A stretch of DNA of 7,601 nucleotides from Sporosarcina sp. GTDB taxonomy: Bacteria > Bacillota > Bacilli > Bacillales_A > Planococcaceae. The translations under genes and the position numbers were made by a program. The first letter of the stretch is position 1, and the number at the start of each line of letters is the position of its first letter. Shown here one piece after another: positions 1-6,032 of the stretch. The DNA lies in assembly GCA_029263945.1 (NCBI GenBank), contig JARIDM010000048.1:1-7601 (forward strand). The letters run 5' to 3'. The notes below the pieces were generated by a model, which saw only the letters and a list, made by a program, of their open reading frames with translations, did not search any database and was not told the DNA's origin.

Positions 1-946
1 GATCATCGAATGGTGCTTTTTCAGCGTTAAATCCGATGTATGATAGACTTGCAGATGGTTTTTGTACGACAGTGGCATAATCGCCAGCATTAATTTCATC
101 AACTTCAATTGGTTGTACAGGATCTACAATGTGAACGAATCCACGTTCTAGGTCTGCGTTACGTGTTGTACTTTCTGGAACAACTTTGAACACGACAGAG
201 TCGACTTGTACTTTATCGCCCCAGTAGTCTTCGTTTTTAACAAGTTTAATTTCTGAACCTGGGTTCCAGCTTTCAAAAGTGAAGAAACCTGTTCCAACTG
301 GTTCGTTTGAAATAACAGAACCTGGGTCTTTTCCTTCTTCCATTGCTGCATAGTCTGCTTCAATCGATTTAGGACTTATGATTGCGCCACCGCTATGTGA
401 AAGGTGTGCAAGAAGTGGTGCGAATGGGTATTCAGTTGTGATTTGTACTGTGTACTCATCTACAACATCAACACTTGTTACCATTTCATAAAGGAAATAA
501 CGTGGTGACGCTATTTTCTCGTCAAGAATTCTTTCAAGGTTTGCTTTTACTGCTTCAGCGTTGAATGGTTCTCCGTCGTGGAACTTAACGTCTTCACGAA
601 GTTTGAACTCATATTTGTTATCTTCAATCGCTTCCCATTCAGTTGCAAGACCTTCAATAATGTTATTGTCATCATCACGCTTCACAAGTGTTTCATAGAT
701 GTTAGCTTGGACGACAGATGAAGGTACGTCGTTTGACCCCGCAGGATCTAGTGAAGATGCATCTGATAAAATTGCGATAATTAGTTCTCCGCTATCAGCA
801 GACTCTCCTGATGTCTTGTTGTCTTTGTTGCCGTCTTCTTTACCTGTGTCTTTGTCTGAATCAGAACCGCCAGCACAAGCCGCGAGCGCGAATGACAATG
901 CGAGAACAAGCATTAAGAGCCATTTGATATTGCTATTCTTTCTCAA
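1..946 (-). CDS. Peptide/glutathione-type ABC transporter substrate-binding lipoprotein (family 5), C-terminus missing
   Basis: An uninterrupted reading frame of 315 residues runs off the left edge of the window; relatives are about 530-540 residues, so roughly 40% is missing. It begins with a TTG codon: TAA lies directly upstream in frame and AGGGGG sits 8 bases before the TTG. The first in-frame ATG is codon 12, inside the signal peptide, and has no ribosome binding site. Residues 1-23 form a lipoprotein signal peptide with lipobox LAAC, lipidated Cys at 24. An Asp/Lys/Ser-rich linker (25-53) follows, then the SBP_bac_5 fold with landmarks such as FHDGEPFNAE (122-131), PFAPLLAH (174-181) and GTGFF (218-222). 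It should bind peptides outside the membrane and pass them to an ABC permease. It is about 55% identical to the complete paralogue at 1100-2716, which suggests duplication. The exact ligand cannot be read from sequence. No frameshift is present in the visible part. Confidence 0.93.
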   Translation of the reverse strand, partial: MRKNSNIKWLLMLVLALSFALAACAGGSDSDKDTGKEDGNKDNKTSGESADSGELIIAILSDASSLDPAGSNDVPSSVVQANIYETLVKRDDDNNIIEGLATEWEAIEDNKYEFKLREDVKFHDGEPFNAEAVKANLERILDEKIASPRYFLYEMVTSVDVVDEYTVQITTEYPFAPLLAHLSHSGGAIISPKSIEADYAAMEEGKDPGSVISNEPVGTGFFTFESWNPGSEIKLVKNEDYWGDKVQVDSVVFKVVPESTTRNADLERGFVHIVDPVQPIEVDEINAGDYATVVQKPSASLSYIGFNAEKAPFDD

Positions 947-1003
947 TTAAAAGTCCCCCTAAATAGAATTTTTTAACTATTGTGAAATACAACAGCTAAC
1001 AGC

Positions 1004-1032
1004 AATATATCATATATAAATGATTCGCACAA
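1004..1032 (-). promoter_or_regulatory. Candidate sigma-A promoter for the left lipoprotein gene
   Basis: Read on the minus strand, TTGTGC (1032-1027; 3/6 match to TTGACA) and TATATT (1009-1004; 5/6 match to TATAAT) are separated by 17 bases. Transcription would start near 997, giving a leader of about 50 bases before the TTG start at 946. A terminator just upstream separates this gene from its paralogue, so a promoter is expected here. The -35 is weak and the DNA is AT-rich, so the exact position is uncertain. Confidence 0.4.
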
Positions 1033-1035
1033 TCA

Positions 1036-1083
1036 GAAAAATACAAAAGCCCACAATCCTACTTAAAATAAGATTGTGGGCTT
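1036..1083 (-). terminator. Rho-independent terminator after the complete lipoprotein gene
   Basis: A perfect 12-bp inverted repeat (1047-1058 with 1072-1083, arm AAGCCCACAATC) encloses a 13-base loop. On the minus strand it is followed by a T-rich run (TTTTGTATTTTTC, 1048-1036). It starts 17 bases past the stop codon of the 1100-2716 gene. It should end most transcripts of that gene before the downstream paralogue, so the two lipoproteins are probably expressed separately, with possible read-through. Confidence 0.85.
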
Positions 1084-1099
1084 CTTTTAAAGCTCCCTT

Positions 1100-2716
1100 T
1101 TACTCGCCAAAACGAACATGTTGTAGTTTGTAGTACCCAGAGCTATCAATCCAATAGCCTTCAATTTGATTGCTCACCCCTGTTAAATAAGCTTGGTGAT
1201 GTACATAAACCATAGGCGCTTCCTCGATTAAAATTTCTTGGACTTCCTTGTAGAGGTTAAGTCGTTTTGTTTCCTCATTTTCTTTTCGTGCGTCTTCTAT
1301 TAACTGGTCGACGTCTGGATTATTATAGAATGAGCGGTTGCCAGAGACTCCTTTGTTTTCAGAATGGAACAGTTGAGATAGAAAATAATCAGCATCGCCA
1401 ACTGGATTAGATAAGCCGAGAATGAACATATCGTGTTCACCATTTGCTGTTTTATCTAAATAAGCGCCCCACTCAACGATTTCAATACTGACTTCGATAT
1501 TCGCCTGCTTTAGTTCTTCTTGAATAAGAACAGCCATATCCATTCGTTGTTGGTTGTCATTCGTCCAGATTGTCGTTTTAAATCCATCTGGGAAACCTGC
1601 TTCTGCTAACAATTCTTTTGCGGCTGTTGGATCATATGACAAAGGTTGCATGGAATCGTCGTAACCAAATACACCAGGTGCGAGTGGTCCGACCGCTGCA
1701 ACACCGTATCCTTCGTAAATGCCTTGGAGAATATCATCTTGGTTAATAAGCATCGAAACCGCTTGACGCACTTTAACATCATTAAAAGGTTCTTTCTCTA
1801 AGTTAAATCCCACATAGGCGAGCGAAGAAGAAATCTTTTCATCTACCATCCCTTTACCAGAATCATTAACGAGTTCAACTTCGCTCGGTTGAACCGGTTC
1901 GATCAGGTGCGCATGTCCTGTTTCGAGTTCGGCAAGACGTGTACCGCCTTCTGGGATTGCTTTAAATGTCACTGAGTTTAGAGAAGCTTCTTCTCCCCAG
2001 TAGTTGTCATTTTTGACGATTTTAATTTGAGTACCTGGATCCCAACTTTCAAACTTGAAGAATCCAGTACCGATTGGATTTAGGTTAATCACTGAACCTG
2101 GTTCACCGCCATCTTCCATCGCTGCATAATCTTCGTCAATCGATTTTGGACTGACCATTACTGCGGCTGGATGACTCATGTGTGCAAGTAAAGGCGCGAA
2201 AGGGAACTCAGTTGTAATTTGTACTTTAAATTCATCCAGAACTTCGATCGCTGTGATGACTTCAAAAACAAAAGCACGTGGTGCACCGACTTCTTCATCT
2301 AATACACGTTCTATGTTTTTCTTGACGACTTCGGCATTAAATTCCTCCCCATCGTGAAATGTAACGTCATCACGAAGGTCAAATACCCAAGTCGTTTCAT
2401 CAATTGTCTCCCAATTCGTCGCTAAGTTTTGAACGATGTTGTCGTTTTCATCTTTTTTGACAAGCCCATCAAATAGGTTTGTTTGAATATTTGCTGAAGG
2501 GACATCAGTTGAGAGATGTGGGTCTAATTTTGCAGCATCAGAGATTGTCGCAATGACCAAATCTCCACCGTCATCTTTGGTATCAGCATTTGTTGTTCCT
2601 TCTTCTTTAGATGTGTCACCATCTTTTTTGTCGCTTCCACCAGCACACGCTGCTAGAAATAAAGAAAGAATGAGTGTCATCACTAATAGTAAAGATAACT
2701 TCTTACTACTTTTCAT
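1100..2716 (-). CDS. Peptide/glutathione-type ABC transporter substrate-binding lipoprotein (family 5), complete
   Basis: A 538-residue extracellular lipoprotein that captures peptide-like ligands for the transporter encoded divergently at 3048-7041. Residues 1-23 are a signal peptide with a Lys-rich start and lipobox LAAC; Cys24 is the lipidation site. A charged Gly/Asp/Lys/Thr linker (25-51) leads into the SBP_bac_5 domain (52-538). Family landmarks are FHDGEEFNAE (120-129), PFAPLLAH (172-179), GTGFFKFESW (216-225) and the Tyr/Gly-rich C-terminus. The length is normal. The ATG start is supported by GGGGGAG about 8 bases upstream. The nearest homologue in the window is the left-edge protein, which aligns without gaps from residue 52. 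Divergent placement next to permease and ATPase genes marks this as the likely cognate binding protein. Databases often label such proteins dipeptide- or glutathione-binding; nickel or other ligands also occur in the family, so the substrate is left open. Confidence 0.95.
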   Translation of the reverse strand: MKSSKKLSLLLVMTLILSLFLAACAGGSDKKDGDTSKEEGTTNADTKDDGGDLVIATISDAAKLDPHLSTDVPSANIQTNLFDGLVKKDENDNIVQNLATNWETIDETTWVFDLRDDVTFHDGEEFNAEVVKKNIERVLDEEVGAPRAFVFEVITAIEVLDEFKVQITTEFPFAPLLAHMSHPAAVMVSPKSIDEDYAAMEDGGEPGSVINLNPIGTGFFKFESWDPGTQIKIVKNDNYWGEEASLNSVTFKAIPEGGTRLAELETGHAHLIEPVQPSEVELVNDSGKGMVDEKISSSLAYVGFNLEKEPFNDVKVRQAVSMLINQDDILQGIYEGYGVAAVGPLAPGVFGYDDSMQPLSYDPTAAKELLAEAGFPDGFKTTIWTNDNQQRMDMAVLIQEELKQANIEVSIEIVEWGAYLDKTANGEHDMFILGLSNPVGDADYFLSQLFHSENKGVSGNRSFYNNPDVDQLIEDARKENEETKRLNLYKEVQEILIEEAPMVYVHHQAYLTGVSNQIEGYWIDSSGYYKLQHVRFGE

Positions 2717-2772
2717 TGAAAATTCTCCCCCAATATAGTTTTTATACTGTTAGTTTTCACAATATACTAAAA

Positions 2773-2801
2773 ACCATAGCATCATTCGCTTCTCGAAACA
2801 A
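2773..2801 (-). promoter_or_regulatory. Candidate promoter of the complete lipoprotein gene
   Basis: On the minus strand TTGTTT (2801-2796; 3/6) and TATGGT (2778-2773; 4/6) are 17 bases apart, and the -10 has an extended TG one base upstream. Transcription would start near 2766, about 50 bases before the ATG at 2716. A competing -10, TATAAA (2746-2741), lies nearer the gene but lacks a convincing -35 at normal spacing. Assignment is tentative. Confidence 0.4.
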
Positions 2802-2808
2802 TCTAAAT

Positions 2809-2827
2809 TAGGAATATTAGGAATATT
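2809..2827. repeat. Tandem 9-bp repeat TAGGAATAT with weak CodY-like match
   Basis: TAGGAATAT occurs twice head to tail (2809-2817 and 2818-2826). The stretch AATATTAGGAATATT (2813-2827) matches 11 of 15 positions of the CodY consensus AATTTTCWGAAAATT. It lies just upstream of the candidate -35 of the minus-strand lipoprotein gene, a suitable place for a regulator. An 11/15 match is common in AT-rich DNA, so this is suggestive only. Confidence 0.35.
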
Positions 2828-2890
2828 TAAATAAAAATGGAACTAAAAGGGAAAGTTTATGCCAAAACAGTAGTTAGAATAATGAATTAT

Positions 2891-2919
2891 TTGATATATA
2901 AGAAAGAACTCATTATTAT
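2891..2919 (+). promoter_or_regulatory. Strong sigma-A-type promoter of the permease/ATPase operon
   Basis: TTGATA (2891-2896; 5/6) and TATTAT (2914-2919; 5/6) are separated by the ideal 17 bases. Transcription would start near 2926, leaving a leader of about 120 bases before the first ATG at 3048. It is the best promoter match in the region. A weaker alternative, TTGTAA (2955-2960) with TATTCT (2978-2983), also has 17-base spacing, and TATGCT (2989-2994) has an extended TG; either could act as a second start. Confidence 0.6.
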
Positions 2920-2930
2920 AGTAGAATGAG
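2909..2930. promoter_or_regulatory. Dyad CTCATT-N10-AATGAG over the -10 and start site
   Basis: Perfect 6-bp inverted arms (2909-2914 and 2925-2930) flank 10 bases that contain most of the TATTAT -10 hexamer. The geometry suits a dimeric repressor that would block RNA polymerase. Because the predicted start is near 2926, most of it would not be in the RNA, so a role as a DNA operator is more likely than an RNA hairpin. No regulator can be named. Confidence 0.3.
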
Positions 2931-2936
2931 AAAATA

Positions 2937-2978
2937 TAATTGTTAGAAAATTACTTGTAATTGTATACTGATAATTGT
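2937..2978. repeat. Three copies of heptamer TAATTGT
   Basis: TAATTGT occurs at 2937-2943, 2958-2964 and 2972-2978, that is with start-to-start distances of 21 and 14 bases. The second and third copies extend to the identical 9-mer TAATTGTAT. The first copy lies inside the CodY-like box and the palindrome AATTAC-TT-GTAATT (2949-2962) overlaps the second. This could be a multi-site operator or chance in AT-rich DNA. Confidence 0.35.
2938..2952 (+). promoter_or_regulatory. Candidate CodY box in the operon leader
   Basis: AATTGTTAGAAAATT matches 13 of 15 positions of the CodY consensus AATTTTCWGAAAATT, with mismatches only at positions 5 and 7. It lies about 12-26 bases downstream of the predicted start of the permease operon, where bound CodY would block or road-block transcription. 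CodY is the GTP- and branched-chain-amino-acid-sensing repressor of low-GC Gram-positives, and dpp and opp peptide transporters are classic targets. The match and position are seen in the sequence; actual binding is inferred. Confidence 0.6.
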
Positions 2979-3047
2979 ATTCTCGTGTTATGCTACACAT
3001 TAGGTATGTAGAATGTAAGGTTAGTAGAATGGCTTATTGGAGAAAGG

Positions 3048-3953
3048 ATGTTACAAAGTATGTCAGAAAAGGCGCTCGCTCCGACAATTGGTCCGAAAAG
3101 GTCTAGTCCGAGAATCGAAGCATTCAAAGCTTTTTGGAAACGATTAAGAAAGAATAAGGCAGCAGTAGTCGGCGGTTTCTTTATCATTTTATTTGTAATT
3201 GTCGCAATTATCGGTCCACATGTAATGTCACAAGATCCGACAAAGGTAGATGTGTTGAATAAATTACAGACACCGTCAGCGGAGCATTGGTTTGGCACTG
3301 ATAACTTTGGACGGGATATATTTACGAGAATTATATTTGGAATGCCACTTACGTTGAAAGTTGGGTTTCTTTCAGTAGCGATTGGTGGAAGCGTTGGGGT
3401 TGTCTTAGGAATTATATCGGGTTATTACGGTGGTAAAATTGATACGATTATTATGAGACTTATGGATGTTCTTCTTGCATTCCCAGGAATTCTATTAGCC
3501 CTTGCAATCGTGAGTGTATTGGGTGGAAGTTTAACAAACGTAATTATTGCAGTAAGTATTTTCTCTGTACCTGCCTTTGCAAGAATTGTTAGAGGCTCGA
3601 CATTATCCGTGAGGAAGTTGGAATATATAGATGCAGTTCGTGCACTAGGTGCGTCAGATTTTCGCATTATATTCAAACATATTTTACCGAACGTAATGTC
3701 TCCAATTATTGTGCAAGCAACATTAAGAATTGCAACAGCGGTATTAACTGCTAGTGGCCTTTCATTCCTTGGGCTTGGTGCACAGCCGCCAGATCCTGAG
3801 TGGGGCGCAATGTTAAATGATGGACGAACATACATGAAGTCTTCACCACATATTATTATGTTCCCTGGGATGATGATCGTTATTGTTGTGTTAGCGTTTA
3901 ATATTTTTGGTGACGGATTACGAGATGCACTCGATCCGAAGATGAATAGATGA
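3048..3953 (+). CDS. dppC: DppC/OppC-type peptide ABC transporter permease
   Basis: A 301-residue inner-membrane subunit that pairs with the next gene product to form the translocation channel. It has the N-terminal module typical of DppC/OppC: a basic segment (FWKRLRKNKAA, 29-39) followed by the first membrane helix (about 40-58). An external segment with HWFGTDNFGRDIFTR (80-94) precedes the BPD_transp_1 core with about five more helices. The cytoplasmic EAA loop, which docks on the ATPases, is at about 193-215 (YIDAVRALGAS then KHILPN). The family C-terminal motif GDGLRDALDP is at 288-297. Length is normal. GGAG five bases before the ATG at 3048 supports that start; an ATG four codons in (3060) has a poorer site. 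It is the first gene of the operon, ahead of the DppB-type gene, the reverse of the usual B-then-C order. The symbol is family-level; AppC or GsiD types are alternatives. Confidence 0.93.
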   Translation: MLQSMSEKALAPTIGPKRSSPRIEAFKAFWKRLRKNKAAVVGGFFIILFVIVAIIGPHVMSQDPTKVDVLNKLQTPSAEHWFGTDNFGRDIFTRIIFGMPLTLKVGFLSVAIGGSVGVVLGIISGYYGGKIDTIIMRLMDVLLAFPGILLALAIVSVLGGSLTNVIIAVSIFSVPAFARIVRGSTLSVRKLEYIDAVRALGASDFRIIFKHILPNVMSPIIVQATLRIATAVLTASGLSFLGLGAQPPDPEWGAMLNDGRTYMKSSPHIIMFPGMMIVIVVLAFNIFGDGLRDALDPKMNR

Positions 3954-3968
3954 TTGGGGTGAAGAATA

Positions 3969-4910
3969 ATGGCTAAATATATAGTGAGAAGATTATTACA
4001 AACGATCCCGGTTTTAATCGGTGTGTCGATTCTTGTGTTTTCTCTGATGCATCTCATACCAGGTGATGCTGCACAAATTATGGCTGGTGAGGCAGCTTCT
4101 GAAGCAACCGTCGAACAATTACGTGAAAGACTGGGTTTGAATGAACCCAAACCAGTCCAGTACTTTAATTACATATCGGGGGCTGTCCAAGGAGATTTAG
4201 GATATTCAATCCGAAGTGGTCGACCTGTTTTAGAAGAAATCGGTGGACGGTTTTGGGTGACCGCTGAATTAGCCATTTACTCGACGATATTGGCCGTTTT
4301 TATTGGCTTAATTGCAGGGATTGTTTCAGCAGTACGTCACTCAACATGGGCTGACGTTAGCATAATGATCGTTGCACTATTTGGACTTTCTATGCCGAAC
4401 TTCTGGCTAGGACTTGTGTTAATTCAATGGTTTGCAGTAGGTGCCGATTGGTTACCAGAATTCTTGAAAATGAGACCTTCTGGATGGGGCGATAGTTGGC
4501 GACAAATTCTGTTGCCTGTTCTTGCACTCGGAACAAGTGGTGCTGCAATTATTGCACGAATGACACGCGCATCTATGCTTGAAATTATCGGGCAGGACTA
4601 TATTCGAACGGCAAGAGCGAAAGGGTTAAGTGAGCGTGTTGTTACTTATCGTCACGCGCTGAAGAATGCATTGATTCCTGTAATTACAGTTGTCGGTCTA
4701 GAGTTTGGTGCATTTCTTGGCGGAGCAGTCATTACTGAGACAATTTTCGCGATCAACGGAATGGGTCGTTTAACAATTGAAGCGATTCGTCAACGTGACT
4801 TCCCAGTAGTACAAGGGACCATTCTCATTATTTCATTGTTGTTTGTCTTGGTGAATATGCTCGTTGACATTTCCTATCGCATGCTGAATAAGCGAATAGA
4901 TTTGAACTAA
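3969..4910 (+). CDS. dppB: DppB/OppB-type peptide ABC transporter permease
   Basis: A 313-residue inner-membrane subunit, partner of the upstream DppC-type protein. The N-terminus YIVRRLLQTIPVLIGVS (4-20) opens the first membrane helix and leads to LIPGD (29-33), the standard start of this family. An external region with GDLGYSIRSGRPV (75-87) follows. The BPD_transp_1 core has helices near 98-121, 131-157, 179-197, 235-258 and 281-303. The EAA loop that contacts the ATPases is at 211-234 (YIRTARAKGLS then HALKNALIP). ETIFAINGMGRL (257-268) is also typical. Length is normal. The gene starts 15 bases after the previous stop codon, and GGGGTGA sits 6 bases before the ATG, so the two permeases are probably co-transcribed and made together. 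Symbol is family-level; GsiC, AppB and NikB types look alike. Confidence 0.94.
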   Translation: MAKYIVRRLLQTIPVLIGVSILVFSLMHLIPGDAAQIMAGEAASEATVEQLRERLGLNEPKPVQYFNYISGAVQGDLGYSIRSGRPVLEEIGGRFWVTAELAIYSTILAVFIGLIAGIVSAVRHSTWADVSIMIVALFGLSMPNFWLGLVLIQWFAVGADWLPEFLKMRPSGWGDSWRQILLPVLALGTSGAAIIARMTRASMLEIIGQDYIRTARAKGLSERVVTYRHALKNALIPVITVVGLEFGAFLGGAVITETIFAINGMGRLTIEAIRQRDFPVVQGTILIISLLFVLVNMLVDISYRMLNKRIDLN

Positions 4911-5006
4911 AACACATGCCACATAACGGTGTGTTAAGAAAGACTCTTTAAAGCTTAACTTGCTAATTTTTGAGTTTAAGAGTTTTAAGAAGAGAGGGAT
5001 TCCAAA
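4911..5006 (+). other. Intra-operon gap with weak inverted repeats
   Basis: The 96 bases between the permease and ATPase genes are the largest gap in the operon. They contain AACACA/TGTGTT around a 13-base loop just after the stop codon, GTTAAG/CTTAAC (near 4932-4960), and ACTCTT/AAGAGT around a longer interval ending near the ribosome binding site. None has the GC-rich stem and T-run of a strong terminator. They may be RNA processing or partial attenuation structures, or simply AT-rich coincidence. The site AGAGGG, 8 bases before the ATG at 5007, serves the next gene. Confidence 0.35.
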
Positions 5007-6032
5007 ATGGAAACGAACTTGTTAGAAGTGGAAAATCTTCGAACATCTTTTTATACAGATGATGGTGAAGTTAAAGCCGTAGATGGCGTGAGTTTTGTTT
5101 TGCCTAAAGGGAAAACACTTGGAATCGTAGGGGAGTCAGGATCTGGCAAGAGCATTACCGCATTGTCGGTTTTGCAACTGCTCGCGACTAATGGGGAAAT
5201 TAAAGGCGGAGAAATCCGCTTTAAAGATGAGAACTTAATAGGGAAAACGGACAAAGAAATGCGGGAAATCCGTGGAAACGCAATTTCGATGATCTTTCAA
5301 GAACCAATGACCTCTTTAAATCCAGTGTTCACAGTTGGTCAGCAAATCAGTGAGTCATTGATTAAACACCAAAAGATGTCCAAAAAGCAGGCTTTAGAGC
5401 GTTCTGTGGATTTGTTAAAACTTGTTGGGATTCCGTCGCCAGAAGCGCGTGTGAAAAACTATCCGTACGAACTTTCGGGCGGTATGCGTCAACGTGTGAT
5501 GATTGCGATGGCATTAGCGTGTGACCCAGAAATGTTAATTGCAGATGAGCCAACAACTGCCTTAGATGTAACCATTCAAGCGCAAATCCTAGATTTAATT
5601 AAAGAGTTGCAACATCGTCTTGGGATGTCTGTCATCTTTATCACACATGATTTAGGTGTTGTTGCACAGACTTGTGATTACGTTGCGGTCATGTATGCTG
5701 GGCAAGTTGTAGAGCATTCGGATATCTATACACTCTTTAAAGAGCCAAAGCATCCGTATACAATTGGTCTTCTAAATTCGTTGCCCCGTCATGACGTGGA
5801 GCAAGAAAAGCTGGAGCCGATTAAAGGAAACGTTCCAAATGTGAACGATATGCCTGTCGGTTGTCGATTTGCGCCAAGATGTCCAGCTGCAACGGATTTA
5901 TGCCGAGCAAAATTGCCGGAATTACTAAAAGATGAGCAAGGAAATGACGTTCGTTGTTGGATATATTCTGACGAGTGGGACGGCGAGTCGGAGGTGACGG
6001 TTTATGGTAAAAAAAGAATTGCTCAAGGTTGA
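5007..6032 (+). CDS. dppD: DppD/OppD-type peptide ABC transporter ATPase
   Basis: A 341-residue cytoplasmic ATPase that powers peptide import together with the DppF-type protein. All ATPase motifs are intact: Walker A GESGSGKS (42-49), Q-loop Gln98 in FQEPMTSLNP, signature LSGGM (156-160), Walker B MLIADE with catalytic Glu181, D-loop ALD (185-187) and switch His214. The family C-terminal extension contains PKHPYT (247-252) and GCRFAPRCP (285-293). Four cysteines (286, 292, 299, 317) match the pattern reported to bind a [4Fe-4S] cluster in DppD-like ATPases. The ELSGGMRQR signature and the FQEPMTSLNP Q-loop fit the D rather than the F subfamily. AGAGGG lies 8 bases before the ATG. Its 3' end overlaps the next gene by 29 bases and carries that gene's ribosome binding site, so translation is probably coupled. 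Confidence 0.96.
   Translation: METNLLEVENLRTSFYTDDGEVKAVDGVSFVLPKGKTLGIVGESGSGKSITALSVLQLLATNGEIKGGEIRFKDENLIGKTDKEMREIRGNAISMIFQEPMTSLNPVFTVGQQISESLIKHQKMSKKQALERSVDLLKLVGIPSPEARVKNYPYELSGGMRQRVMIAMALACDPEMLIADEPTTALDVTIQAQILDLIKELQHRLGMSVIFITHDLGVVAQTCDYVAVMYAGQVVEHSDIYTLFKEPKHPYTIGLLNSLPRHDVEQEKLEPIKGNVPNVNDMPVGCRFAPRCPAATDLCRAKLPELLKDEQGNDVRCWIYSDEWDGESEVTVYGKKRIAQG
5990..5997 (+). promoter_or_regulatory. Near-perfect ribosome binding site of the DppF-type gene, inside dppD
   Basis: GGAGGTGA lies within the last codons of the DppD-type gene; its GGAGG core ends 9 bases before the ATG at 6004. It fixes the start of the downstream ATPase and explains the 29-base overlap. Ribosomes finishing the first ATPase would keep the site open, which favours balanced production of the two subunits. 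Confidence 0.85.

Larger units (their letters stand above)
2717..3047. other. Divergent control region between binding-protein gene and transporter operon
   Basis: This 331-base, very AT-rich stretch holds no supportable gene. It separates the minus-strand lipoprotein gene from the plus-strand permease operon and must contain the start signals of both. Visible elements are a candidate minus promoter (2773-2801), a 9-bp tandem repeat (2809-2826), a 6-bp-arm palindrome AATAAT-GA-ATTATT (2878-2891) abutting a strong plus promoter (2891-2919), a dyad over its -10 (2909-2930), a CodY-like box (2938-2952), a palindrome AATTAC-TT-GTAATT (2949-2962), and three copies of TAATTGT (2937-2978). I saw no riboswitch, T-box or attenuator in the roughly 120-base plus leader. 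Confidence 0.7.

Noticed and set aside
1..4. GATC at the very first bases, possibly a cloning-site edge
   Set aside because: GATC is common by chance and the gene reads through the edge without disruption, so nothing can be concluded.
130..150. Suspected frameshift in the left lipoprotein near GFVHIVDP
   Set aside because: It came from a first misreading. Re-reading the bases gives a continuous frame, and the total of 315 codons matches the coordinates exactly.
148..363. Short minus-strand frame inside the left lipoprotein gene
   Set aside because: It is in a different frame from the long uninterrupted binding-protein frame (1-946) that aligns to the paralogue without gaps.
699..950. Plus-strand frame opposite the signal peptide and linker of the left lipoprotein
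   Set aside because: Its Ser/Pro/Leu-rich product is the antisense of the Asp/Ser/Lys-rich linker; a similar artefact occurs at 2553-2738 opposite the paralogue.
2926..3047. Riboswitch or T-box in the operon leader
   Set aside because: The leader is AT-rich, has no T-box-like conserved element, no strong terminator hairpin and no recognisable aptamer core.
2993..3298. Minus-strand 101-codon frame across the start of the permease operon
   Set aside because: It is antisense to the permease N-terminus and overlaps its start region; the low-complexity product is unlike any family I recognise.
3425..4150. Long open frame on the minus strand (241 codons) opposite the two permease genes
   Set aside because: It lies antisense to two well-recognised permeases with intact family motifs, shows no recognisable domain, and has no supporting ribosome binding site or promoter. 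It is a shadow frame.
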